Source: an uncultured Marvinbryantia sp. (GTDB taxonomy: Bacteria; Bacillota; Clostridia; Lachnospirales; Lachnospiraceae). From it: 11,138 nt of DNA. Below the pieces are notes generated by a model. It worked only from the letters and a program-made list of their open reading frames with translations. It made no database searches and was not told the origin of the DNA. The position numbers were made by a program, and so were the translations under genes. Shown here one piece after another: positions 1 to 6,739 of the stretch (positions within the stretch are counted from its first letter, which is position 1; every line of letters begins with the position of its first letter). The stretch covers positions 1 to 11,138 of the forward strand of contig CANQJX010000037.1 in assembly GCA_947624335.1 (NCBI GenBank), in the 5' to 3' direction.

Positions 1-507
1 CTTTATACGTTTTCGTACTATATGAGCAACTGCGTCAGCACGCACGAGGACGCCGTCGCAAGCGAGGGCAATATCATCACCGGCTTTCGCAACCCGTATC
101 TTCCTTCCTCCGACTGGGGCTGGCAGATCGATCCCGTCGGACTGCGCTATACCTTAAATGAAATCTACGCCCGCTACGGTCTGCCGATGATGGTGGTGGA
201 AAACGGGCTGGGCGCGTACGACCAAAAAGACGCCGACGGCAAAATCCACGACAACTACCGCATTGATTATCTGCGCCGCCATATCGAGCAGATGAAAGAA
301 GCCGTCAAAGACGGCGTCGACCTGATCGGCTATACTCCCTGGGGCTGCATCGATCTGGTCAGCGCTTCCACCGGCGAAATGGCAAAGCGGTACGGTTTTA
401 TCTATGTAAACAAATTTGACGACGGAAGCGGAGATTACAGCCGCGAACGGAAAGATTCTTTTTACTGGTACCAGAAAGTAATCGCTTCAAACGGCGAAGA
501 TCTTTAA
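1..507 (+). CDS. 6-phospho-beta-glucosidase (GH1), C-terminal part, 5' truncated by window
   Basis: Cytoplasmic GH1 hydrolase that splits phosphorylated beta-glucosides (cellobiose-6-P, salicin-6-P and similar) delivered by a PTS transporter. Reading frame 1 is open from the first base (LYTFSYYMSN), so the ATG at base 22 is internal. The 168 residues seen are about the last third of a roughly 470-residue family member. The retaining nucleophile is the Glu of the VVENGLG motif (codon 199-201). The segment SASTGEMAKRYGF is the phosphate-binding Ser...Lys-x-Tyr signature of the 6-phospho enzymes. Ala after the first Ser, where 6-phospho-beta-galactosidases such as LacG have Trp, favours gluco- over galacto-specificity; that is family knowledge applied here. 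The catalytic acid/base Glu and the N-terminal half of the barrel lie outside the window, as does any PTS or antiterminator partner. bglA/ascB-type naming fits, but the exact paralogue cannot be fixed from this fragment. Confidence 0.95.
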   Translation, partial: LYTFSYYMSNCVSTHEDAVASEGNIITGFRNPYLPSSDWGWQIDPVGLRYTLNEIYARYGLPMMVVENGLGAYDQKDADGKIHDNYRIDYLRRHIEQMKEAVKDGVDLIGYTPWGCIDLVSASTGEMAKRYGFIYVNKFDDGSGDYSRERKDSFYWYQKVIASNGEDL

Positions 508-520
508 CCGATGTATGCAA

Positions 521-560
521 AAACCCCGGATACCGGTTTGTTTCCCGGTATTCGGGGTTT
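521..560. terminator. Bidirectional rho-independent terminator between GH1 gene and rny
   Basis: Bases 521-536 pair with 545-560 to make a 16-bp stem with one G-T wobble and an 8-base loop. The stem core is CCCCGG. It sits between two converging stop codons (507 and 572). On the minus strand the stem is followed by a run of five T, the classical form, so it should end rny transcripts well. On the plus strand only three T follow directly, then a mixed pyrimidine stretch, so termination of the GH1 transcript is probably weaker. Confidence 0.9.
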
Positions 561-571
561 GTCGTACTTCT

Positions 572-2122
572 TTATTTCGCGTAATCTACTGCGCGTGATT
601 CCCGGATCACGCTGACTTTGATCTGTCCCGGATATTCCAGCTCTGCTTCTATCTGCTTGGAAATATCCCGCGCCAGCAGCACCATGTCTGCGTCACTGAC
701 TTTCTCCGGCACAACCATAATGCGAATCTCTCTGCCTGCCTGAATAGCAAACGATTTATCAACGCCCTTAAAGCTGTTTGATATATCTTCTAACTGTTTT
801 AATCTGTTGGTATATGTTTCCAGTGTTTCTCTTCTTGCACCCGGGCGCGCAGCCGAAATTGTGTCTGCCGCCTGTACAATACATGCAATTAAGGTCTCTG
901 GTTCTACATCGCCGTGATGGGATTCCACCGCATTGATAACGGTAGCCGACTCTTTGTATTTCTTACAGAGATCGGCGCCGATCTGAATATGGGAACCATC
1001 CATTTCGTGGTCGATGGACTTGCCAATGTCATGCAATAAACCGGCTCGTTTCGCCAAACGGATGTCCAAGCCGATTTCCCCTGCCAACAGGCCGGACAAC
1101 TGCGCAACCTCGATGGAATGTTTCAGCGCGTTTTGTCCATAGCTGGTACGGAATTTCATCCTTCCCAGCAGCCGTATCAGTTCGGGGTGGATTCCATGTA
1201 CTCCTACCTCTAAAGCTGCTGCTTCGCCTTCTTCGCGAATCATTGTTTCTACTTCTTTTTGTGCCTTCTCTACCATCTCTTCGATTCTGGCCGGATGAAT
1301 GCGTCCGTCCACAATCAGTTTTTCCAGTGCGATCCTTGCAACCTCTCTGCGGATGGGGTCAAAGCTGGAAAGGATCACTGCTTCCGGCGTATCGTCAATG
1401 ATCAGGTCAACGCCCGTCATTGTCTCCAGGGTACGGATATTACGGCCCTCACGGCCAATAATGCGTCCCTTCATCTCGTCGCTGGGAAGCTGCACAACGG
1501 AAATCGTGGTTTCTGCTACATGGTCAGCGGCACAACGCTGGATCGCAGTCGCCACATACTCTTTTGCCTTTTTTCCTGCGTCTTCTTTTGCTTTACTCTC
1601 CAGTTCCTTATAAAGTCTGGCAGTATCGCTTTTTACTTCATCTTCAACAGTTTTCAACAGATAGTCTTTTGCCTGTTCGGAGGTTAACCCTGAAATTCGC
1701 TCCAGTTCCTGCACTTTTTGATTGTGGACCTGTTCGATCTCTACGCTCTTTTTCTTTAACTCTTCTTCTCTGCTTGTCAGGTGGCTCTCGCGTTTTTCCA
1801 GTGCATCCGACTTTTTATCCAGCATTTCTTCCTTGGATAATACGCGGCGTTCATACTTCTGCAGCTCTGCCCTACGCTCTTTGATTTCCCGGTCGAGTTC
1901 ATTCTTGCGGTTCATGGACTCTTCCTTCGCTTCGAGCAGCGCTTCGCGCTTCTTCGTCTCTGCAACTTTCAATGCATCATCTATTATATTTCTGGCTTTT
2001 TCTTGCGCGTTGCCGATCGTTTTTTCCGTAACATTTTTACGATAGGCGATCGCGGCAAACCAACTAATAGCTGCTGCAAGCAAGGCGACCACGACGCAGA
2101 TAACAATCGTTACTGCATCCAC
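572..2122 (-). CDS. rny: Ribonuclease Y
   Basis: Membrane-anchored endoribonuclease that starts mRNA decay in Bacillota and works with the degradosome partners. The 516 residues match the usual size (about 520). In order: one N-terminal membrane helix (residues about 4-27), a long highly charged coiled coil (about 30-190), a KH RNA-binding domain with the GREG loop (223-226), and an HD phosphohydrolase domain with His335, the His364-Asp365 pair in LLHDIGK, and Asp420 as likely metal ligands. The C-terminus ends in the typical RESRAVDYAK. The start is taken as GTG at 2122 because GGAGGT (2134-2129) sits 6 bases before it; a longer in-frame ATG at 2143 would place this Shine-Dalgarno inside the coding region and has no good site of its own. 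It has its own promoter just upstream, and an excellent terminator follows. In related Clostridia rny commonly lies near recA; here a yfhO-like gene sits between. Confidence 0.97.
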   Translation of the reverse strand: MDAVTIVICVVVALLAAAISWFAAIAYRKNVTEKTIGNAQEKARNIIDDALKVAETKKREALLEAKEESMNRKNELDREIKERRAELQKYERRVLSKEEMLDKKSDALEKRESHLTSREEELKKKSVEIEQVHNQKVQELERISGLTSEQAKDYLLKTVEDEVKSDTARLYKELESKAKEDAGKKAKEYVATAIQRCAADHVAETTISVVQLPSDEMKGRIIGREGRNIRTLETMTGVDLIIDDTPEAVILSSFDPIRREVARIALEKLIVDGRIHPARIEEMVEKAQKEVETMIREEGEAAALEVGVHGIHPELIRLLGRMKFRTSYGQNALKHSIEVAQLSGLLAGEIGLDIRLAKRAGLLHDIGKSIDHEMDGSHIQIGADLCKKYKESATVINAVESHHGDVEPETLIACIVQAADTISAARPGARRETLETYTNRLKQLEDISNSFKGVDKSFAIQAGREIRIMVVPEKVSDADMVLLARDISKQIEAELEYPGQIKVSVIRESRAVDYAK

Positions 2123-2128
2123 AGGAGC

Positions 2129-2134
2129 ACCTCC
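2129..2134 (-). promoter_or_regulatory. Ribosome binding site deciding the rny start
   Basis: Reads GGAGGT on the minus strand, within the longer AAGGAGGT, a near-perfect anti-16S match, 6 bases before the GTG at 2122. It lies inside the reading frame opened by the upstream ATG at 2143, which argues that the upstream ATG is not the start used. Confidence 0.8.
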
Positions 2135-2175
2135 TTCAATCATTATTTAGTTGTCATTGTACATGCAACACTTCA

Positions 2176-2204
2176 ATTTTATACTCTTTTTTTCTTTCTG
2201 TCAA
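2176..2204 (-). promoter_or_regulatory. Sigma-A-type promoter of rny
   Basis: On the minus strand a perfect -35 TTGACA (2204-2199) is followed by a 17-base purine-rich spacer and a -10 TAAAAT (2181-2176, 5 of 6 to consensus). The expected start of transcription is near 2169, giving a leader of about 45 bases before the GTG. The promoter lies between the stop of the yfhO-like gene (2230) and rny, so rny can be expressed independently of the genes upstream. Confidence 0.8.
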
Positions 2205-2229
2205 GTAATATACGGCGGAAAGCATGCCG

Positions 2230-4884
2230 TCACTGCCGGCGCTGTTTCCTTGTTCGCAGCACAAGAATCCCGAAAACGATCAGAGACAGCGCAAAAAGAA
2301 TCTGCCCTTCCCGCAGATAAGGCGTCCGGTAAGTCAGTTCGATCTCGTGCTCTCCCGCCGTTAATTCAAGGCCGGGGTACATTCTGTTTACGCGCCGGAT
2401 CGGTTGGATTTCCCCGTCCACGCGCGCGCTCCACCCGTCGCTGTACGCCATGGAAAGCACCAGCATTTTGGGTTTGCTAAGACGGATGTTCCCGGTGATT
2501 TTATTATCGGAAAATTCCGTCTTAGCAAGCGTCTCCTCCCGCAAAAGCGCGGTCTGGGCGTTCAGCTTTTGGACCGGCTGGCAGACAATGTAAAACTCGT
2601 CGAAGCTATATTCGCCCGCCGCCGAAAAACTTACGGTCACGGCTGTGGCCGGCTGCTCAGAAAATCCCATATTGTACAGGAAATCATCCTGGCCGCTGTA
2701 AAAATTATGCTTTGCCGTATAAAAATTATATTTTTTCGACACATCGCCCATCGAAATATGCAGCGAAGTACTTTTTTTCTTTCCTTCGTAATACATGTTC
2801 TTTGCCACCAGATAGGTCTCGCTATCCGCAACGCCCGAAAAGCGGAGTCCGACCGACGCGCCCTTGCGCGATACCGTAAAGCGATTCCCGTCTACGGTTA
2901 CGTTTTCTCCCGGCACAATCTGCACCGCCGGACGCACATCCGTAAAGTCAGGTTCCGTTTCCGGCAGACTGCTCTCCTGCTCGACAAGCGCGCCCTGCAG
3001 GAGCGCCTGCTGCCGTTTTTCAACCGGCAGAGTCTCAAACTGCTCCTGCGTGATCACACTGTCGTAGGTATAGCCGAAAGGCAGTGTTTCTTCACTTTTA
3101 TACACGGTAAATTTCCCGTTCCCGCCAACCTTTTGGTCAAAGGCATAAGGAACACAGCCGGCGCCTTTTGTCTCTTTGAGCGCAAAGTAGCGCACAGACG
3201 CGAGCCGCTCCAGGATGGAGCGCCCGTCCAAATTGTCATACATGCGGTCGCACACCGCGTAAAGATACAGATCCTCAAAAAAACGGCTGATATTTCCGTT
3301 TGATACGCTAAAATAAAAATCCGTTCCGTAAAGCCGGTTCTGCATTGCCGTATTTTCGTGCGCCACCACGCCGTATTGATCATAGCGGTAAAAGCCGGAC
3401 GTATCCTGCAGTTCCTTCACCGGATACATCTCGCTGTTCGTCGTGAGCATCCGGTAAGGCGCGCCCTTGCTCCGAAATTCTTCTATATAATTCGTTCTTC
3501 CCGGCGCATACAGATCCCACGCGTTCAGCGCAATTCCCGCAAACGTCATGCAGTAGAAAAAAACAGGCAGCATTTTTCGCACCGGCGAAATATGGTCCGC
3601 CGCAATTGCCGCGCACAGTATCAGCAGCATGGCCAAAACCAGCGGCACATGCCCGCCCCCGTGTTCCGGCGTAAACCAGGTAATCCCCGCGTAAAGAACG
3701 CTAAGCGCAAAAACCGCCGCTTTTTCTTTCCCGGATAAGCGAAACATCTGCGGATACATTTTTACCAATATATAAGACAGGAGCATAAGATAGCCCCATA
3801 CCCAGCGGTTGGAAACATAAGAAAATCCGTTTAACACATGTCCGAAAAACGGCGTCAGGAAAAATACGGTAAGCGCCAGAAGTCCCGCTTTCAGTTGGCG
3901 GTACTGCCTGCGTTTGATCAGCAGCACAAATACCGCTATCAGCACCAGCGGCACCATGCCCAGTATCGTATACGTCTTGCTTTGCTCCGTCACATAAGAT
4001 ACGCGGAAAAAATCTCCGAACAGAGAAAGATAATGGCTCAGGGAATAATGCAACGCAACCGCGTTGTCCGCAGACATGCGCTCTGTCCTTAACACATACA
4101 TCGCACAGGGCAGCAAGGTAACCGACGCGATTCCGACGCCGACCGCAAAGTATCCGACAAATGTAAAAAACCAGCGCGCCAGTTCCCGCGCGCGGATTCT
4201 CCTAAACAGCCGGATGTAGCGGATCACGGCGTAGACAAACATTAACACGCAGCTCATATAGAAAAAATAAAAATTGCTGATCGCGCTGATCGCCGTCATC
4301 CAGATAAAAAGCCACGGCGTTTTTTTCTGAAAAATCCGGTCAATACCGATCAAAAGCAGCGGAAAATACAGCATCGGATTGATGAAAGCCGGATGGCGCG
4401 CAAACGCAAACAGGGCAAACCCCGAAAAGCAGTAAGTCAGCGCGCCCAGCACCGACGCTCTTTTCTCATTGTTGTGGAAACGGCAGTAAAACAAGAAGAA
4501 GATTCCCGAAAGATACAGACGCAGAACCGCAAGCGCGGCGTAGAGATATTCCGCATACTGCGGCGGAACAAGCGCCGAAGTAAGCGCAAGGGGATCCCCG
4601 ATCCCATAGTAACTTAAAGTGGTAAGAATATCCGCCCCGTAACCGATGCTCATATCCCACATGGGAAGCGACAGCGTATGGTTCTTCCACAGGCCGGCAA
4701 ACACGGACCGCAGATATTTTCCATAATAAACAAAGGCGTTAAAATGCTGGTAAACCCCGTCGCAGTCCCAGACCAGTGATTTGCCATAGATAAAAAAATA
4801 AACAAGAACCGCCGACAGCGCGATCAAAAAACATACCGTAAAAGAAAGATACCAGGAACGGTTCTCCTTTGTTTTAAAAAGCAT
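2230..4884 (-). CDS. YfhO-family polytopic membrane protein (putative GT-C-type glycosyltransferase)
   Basis: An 884-residue protein with roughly a dozen hydrophobic segments in the first 460 or so residues, a large extracytoplasmic region (about 460-855), and a last membrane helix near 861-876 followed by a basic RTRKQRRQ tail. The first outside loop carries WDCDGVYQH (Asp40, Asp42), the place where GT-C transferases keep acidic residues. The end of the soluble domain has the family-typical SDGWSARVDG...NRMYPGLEL...GEHEIELTY pattern (about 813-853). In Bacillus subtilis, YfhO is linked to adding sugar to lipoteichoic acid from an undecaprenyl-linked donor; the same role here is inference, because the family is broad. 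Start: ATG 4884 is preferred over ATG 4932 because GGAAGG lies 8 bases before it, while the upstream ATG falls almost on the predicted transcription start and has no ribosome site. It is flanked by recX and rny and has its own promoter inside an inverted repeat. Confidence 0.88.
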   Translation of the reverse strand: MLFKTKENRSWYLSFTVCFLIALSAVLVYFFIYGKSLVWDCDGVYQHFNAFVYYGKYLRSVFAGLWKNHTLSLPMWDMSIGYGADILTTLSYYGIGDPLALTSALVPPQYAEYLYAALAVLRLYLSGIFFLFYCRFHNNEKRASVLGALTYCFSGFALFAFARHPAFINPMLYFPLLLIGIDRIFQKKTPWLFIWMTAISAISNFYFFYMSCVLMFVYAVIRYIRLFRRIRARELARWFFTFVGYFAVGVGIASVTLLPCAMYVLRTERMSADNAVALHYSLSHYLSLFGDFFRVSYVTEQSKTYTILGMVPLVLIAVFVLLIKRRQYRQLKAGLLALTVFFLTPFFGHVLNGFSYVSNRWVWGYLMLLSYILVKMYPQMFRLSGKEKAAVFALSVLYAGITWFTPEHGGGHVPLVLAMLLILCAAIAADHISPVRKMLPVFFYCMTFAGIALNAWDLYAPGRTNYIEEFRSKGAPYRMLTTNSEMYPVKELQDTSGFYRYDQYGVVAHENTAMQNRLYGTDFYFSVSNGNISRFFEDLYLYAVCDRMYDNLDGRSILERLASVRYFALKETKGAGCVPYAFDQKVGGNGKFTVYKSEETLPFGYTYDSVITQEQFETLPVEKRQQALLQGALVEQESSLPETEPDFTDVRPAVQIVPGENVTVDGNRFTVSRKGASVGLRFSGVADSETYLVAKNMYYEGKKKSTSLHISMGDVSKKYNFYTAKHNFYSGQDDFLYNMGFSEQPATAVTVSFSAAGEYSFDEFYIVCQPVQKLNAQTALLREETLAKTEFSDNKITGNIRLSKPKMLVLSMAYSDGWSARVDGEIQPIRRVNRMYPGLELTAGEHEIELTYRTPYLREGQILFALSLIVFGILVLRTRKQRRQ

Positions 4885-4892
4885 GGCGTTTT

Positions 4893-4898
4893 CCTTCC
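4893..4898 (-). promoter_or_regulatory. Ribosome binding site deciding the yfhO-like start
   Basis: GGAAGG on the minus strand, 8 bases before the ATG at 4884. It supports the shorter 884-residue protein over the 900-residue reading that begins at 4932. Confidence 0.65.
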
Positions 4899-4940
4899 AA
4901 AATATGCGTGATACCAGGACAAAGCGAGACATCCGCGTAA

Positions 4941-4970
4941 ATTATACGCCCATTCCAAGCAAAAAGTCAA
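4941..4970 (-). promoter_or_regulatory. Sigma-A-type promoter of the yfhO-like gene
   Basis: Minus strand: -35 TTGACT (4970-4965, 5 of 6), an 18-base spacer, and a perfect -10 TATAAT (4946-4941). Transcription would start near 4934, leaving a leader of about 50 bases before ATG 4884. The -35 box lies in the loop of a perfect inverted repeat and the spacer contains one arm of it, so the element looks controlled (see the repeat entry). Confidence 0.75.
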
Positions 4971-4982
4971 CTTGGAATGGGC
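4948..4982 (-). repeat. Perfect 12-bp inverted repeat: operator or hairpin overlapping the yfhO-like promoter
   Basis: Arms 4948-4959 and 4971-4982 are exact reverse complements (GCCCATTCCAAG on the minus strand), separated by 11 bases. The repeat begins 7 bases past the recX stop, so it could act as a hairpin at the end of the recA-recX transcript, but no T-run follows, so it is a poor intrinsic terminator. It also brackets the -35 box of the promoter, and its downstream arm ends one base before the -10. That is the layout of a repressor operator, or of a symmetric site for a dimeric regulator. The regulator is unknown. Confidence 0.7.
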
Positions 4983-4989
4983 TGCCTCT

Positions 4990-5451
4990 CTATTCGTATT
5001 CTGTTCGTAACGCCTTTGAAATATTCGATCCGGAAAAGCCTTTTCGCGCGAGAAACGCATACATGCGCTGTTTCTCTTTGAGATCCGCCGTTTCCGCATC
5101 AAAATGGCGTTTCTGCAGCCAGGTGCGGATCAGCTCTTCTTCCGGCACCTGTTCCGACTGCGCGAAAGCGTCCTCAACGAGCGCGCGCGTTATGCCGCGC
5201 CGGTACAGTTCCTGCTCAATCTGGCGGCGGCTCTTTTTGGTTCGCATACACGCCACATATTGCGCGGCATAACGTCCGTCGTCCACATAATGATAGCTTT
5301 TTACATAGGCAAGCGCGCTGTCGATTGCCTCCTGCGGATACTCCGTCTTTCCCATCCGCAGCTTATCGCGGAGCTGTTTTTCCGTATAATCCCTGCGTTC
5401 CAGAAGGTGCATGCACCGCAGCTTTGCGCGCTTTTCCAGATCATATGCCAT
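4990..5451 (-). CDS. recX: Regulatory protein RecX
   Basis: Small cytoplasmic modulator of RecA filaments; in most bacteria it blocks filament growth and RecA activity. The 153 residues match the family size, with three helical repeats visible: RRDYTEKQLRDKL (19-31), RRQIEQELYRRGI (75-87) and ARKGFSGSNISKAL (135-148), plus the conserved segment KSYHYVDDGRYAAQYV (51-66). It starts only 6 bases after the recA stop, so it is almost certainly cotranscribed with recA from the LexA-controlled promoter. A GGAGAG stretch at the very end of recA can serve as its ribosome site. No terminator with a clear T-run is seen after it; the inverted repeat at 4948-4982 follows directly. Confidence 0.95.
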   Translation of the reverse strand: MAYDLEKRAKLRCMHLLERRDYTEKQLRDKLRMGKTEYPQEAIDSALAYVKSYHYVDDGRYAAQYVACMRTKKSRRQIEQELYRRGITRALVEDAFAQSEQVPEEELIRTWLQKRHFDAETADLKEKQRMYAFLARKGFSGSNISKALRTEYE

Positions 5452-5457
5452 AAAAGA

Positions 5458-6498
5458 TTACTCTCCGTCCTTTTCCGTCCCGGACGCCGCCGGTTTCTGA
5501 GCGTCCGAAAGCCCGTAATGTTCGCGCACCTTCCGCTCGATCTCATCCATTACCTCCGGATGTTCTTTCAGATACAATTTTGTGTTTTCGCGTCCCTGCC
5601 CGATCTTGGCGTCATTGTACGCGTACCATGCGCCGCTTTTGTTTACAATGCCCAAATTCGCGGCCAGATCGATAATATCGCCTTCTCTGGAAATGCCCTC
5701 GCCGAACATGATATCAAATTCCGCTTCCTTAAAAGGCGGCGCAATCTTATTTTTTACAACCTTGATCCTTGTGTGATTGCCGATCACTTCTCCCGCCTGT
5801 TTGAGCGTCTCTACCCTTCTGACGTCCAGACGGATGGAAGAATAAAACTTTAAAGCGCGGCCGCCCGTGGTCGTTTCCGGGTTGCCGAACATCACGCCGA
5901 TCTTTTCACGCAACTGGTTGATAAAGATAACCACGCAGTTTGATTTGCTGATAACCGCCGTTAATTTGCGCAGCGCCTGCGACATCAGCCTCGCCTGCAG
6001 TCCCACATGGGAATCGCCCATATCTCCGTCGATCTCCGCCTTGGGAACCAACGCCGCCACGGAGTCCACAATAATAATGTCCACCGCGCCCGAACGCACC
6101 AGCGTCTCCGTAATCTCCATCGCCTGCTCGCCGTTATCCGGCTGGGAAATATACAGGTTGTCAATATCTACGCCGATCTTCTGCGCATACGCCGGATCCA
6201 GCGCATGTTCCGCATCGATAAAGCCGGCTACGCCGCCTCTCTTTTGCACTTCCGCTACCATGTGCAGCGCCACGGTTGTTTTTCCGCTGGATTCGGGGCC
6301 GTAAATCTCCACAATCCTTCCTTTCGGGATGCCGCCAAGCCCAAGCGCGATATCCAGGCTTAAAGAACCCGTCGGGATCGTCTCCACATTCAGATTTTTT
6401 CCGGAATCCCCCAGCTTCATTACGGAGCCTTTGCCGAACTGCTTTTCAATCTGGGAAAGCGCCGCGTCCAGCGCCTTCATTTTTTCGTCTTTTATCAT
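5458..6498 (-). CDS. recA: Recombinase RecA
   Basis: ATP-dependent strand-exchange protein of homologous recombination and coprotease that triggers LexA self-cleavage in the SOS response. The 346 residues are full length. Visible: Walker A GPESSGKT (67-74), the catalytic Glu97 in DAEHAL, Walker B IIIVDS (141-146), DNA-binding loop 1 around 156-165, loop 2 beginning at NPETTTGG (207-214), and the KVVKNK segment near 247-251. A short acidic and Ala-rich C-tail ends in TEKDGE. The start ATG 6498 has GGAGAG (6510-6505) 6 bases upstream. It is the first gene of a recA-recX unit and has a strong promoter and LexA site just upstream. Nothing suggests inteins, truncation or altered active-site residues. 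Confidence 0.99.
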   Translation of the reverse strand: MIKDEKMKALDAALSQIEKQFGKGSVMKLGDSGKNLNVETIPTGSLSLDIALGLGGIPKGRIVEIYGPESSGKTTVALHMVAEVQKRGGVAGFIDAEHALDPAYAQKIGVDIDNLYISQPDNGEQAMEITETLVRSGAVDIIIVDSVAALVPKAEIDGDMGDSHVGLQARLMSQALRKLTAVISKSNCVVIFINQLREKIGVMFGNPETTTGGRALKFYSSIRLDVRRVETLKQAGEVIGNHTRIKVVKNKIAPPFKEAEFDIMFGEGISREGDIIDLAANLGIVNKSGAWYAYNDAKIGQGRENTKLYLKEHPEVMDEIERKVREHYGLSDAQKPAASGTEKDGE

Positions 6499-6516
6499 CT
6501 TATTCTCTCCTTAATG

Positions 6517-6530
6517 CGAACGCATGTTCG
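6517..6530 (-). promoter_or_regulatory. LexA (SOS) box of recA
   Basis: Minus strand reads CGAACATGCGTTCG, an exact fit to the Gram-positive SOS box CGAAC-RNRY-GTTYG. It lies just past the -10, covering about +5 to +18 of the predicted transcript and 18 bases before the recA start codon, so bound LexA would block promoter clearance or early elongation. This makes the recA-recX unit SOS-inducible. The lexA gene itself is not in the window. Confidence 0.92.
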
Positions 6531-6541
6531 TTTCTGCTCTT

Positions 6542-6570
6542 ATACTACTTTACTTTTTGCAAAATGTCAA
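6542..6570 (-). promoter_or_regulatory. Sigma-A-type promoter of recA-recX
   Basis: Minus strand: perfect -35 TTGACA (6570-6565), 17-base spacer, -10 TAGTAT (6547-6542, 4 of 6). Expected transcription start near 6535, immediately upstream of the LexA box. The A-rich upstream stretch (about 6571-6582 on the minus strand) may help as an UP-like element. Confidence 0.8.
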
Positions 6571-6664
6571 TAGTATTTTTTCATCCCCCTGTGCGTCTTC
6601 GGAACACAGAAGCATTTTATCACAAATCATCCCCATTTTCAACACTTATTGTATCAGTTTTTCC

Positions 6665-6693
6665 TTGCCGTCCGGCTTTGCCTGTGATACACT
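6665..6693 (+). promoter_or_regulatory. Possible promoter of the MATE gene
   Basis: TTGCCG (6665-6670), a 17-base spacer and TACACT (6688-6693), each 4 of 6 to consensus. It is the best candidate I find in the divergent region between recA and the MATE gene, and would give a leader of about 40 bases. It is weak, so the true promoter may differ. The recA LexA box is about 135 bases farther upstream and is unlikely to control this gene. Confidence 0.35.
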
Positions 6694-6739
6694 GTTTTGT
6701 ACATTCCCCGCTTATTTTTCATCGAATGGGAGAACAAGG

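Noticed and set aside
2404..3303. 299-codon open frame on the plus strand opposite the yfhO-like gene
   Set aside because: It is antisense to a clear YfhO-family protein, rich in Arg and His as expected for a reverse-frame shadow, with no recognisable motif.
4885..4932. Longer start for the yfhO-like protein at ATG 4932
   Set aside because: It falls at about +2 of the predicted transcript with no ribosome site, and the extra 16 residues look unlike a protein start of this family.
5104..5853. 249-codon open frame on the plus strand across recX and recA
   Set aside because: It overlaps two certain genes on the other strand and has no family features; its length follows from codon bias of recA and recX.
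6524..6739. Upstream extension of the MATE frame by 72 codons
   Set aside because: It starts inside the recA LexA box, crosses the recA promoter, lacks a ribosome site and adds residues not seen in MATE proteins; ATG 6740 with GGGAGA is better.
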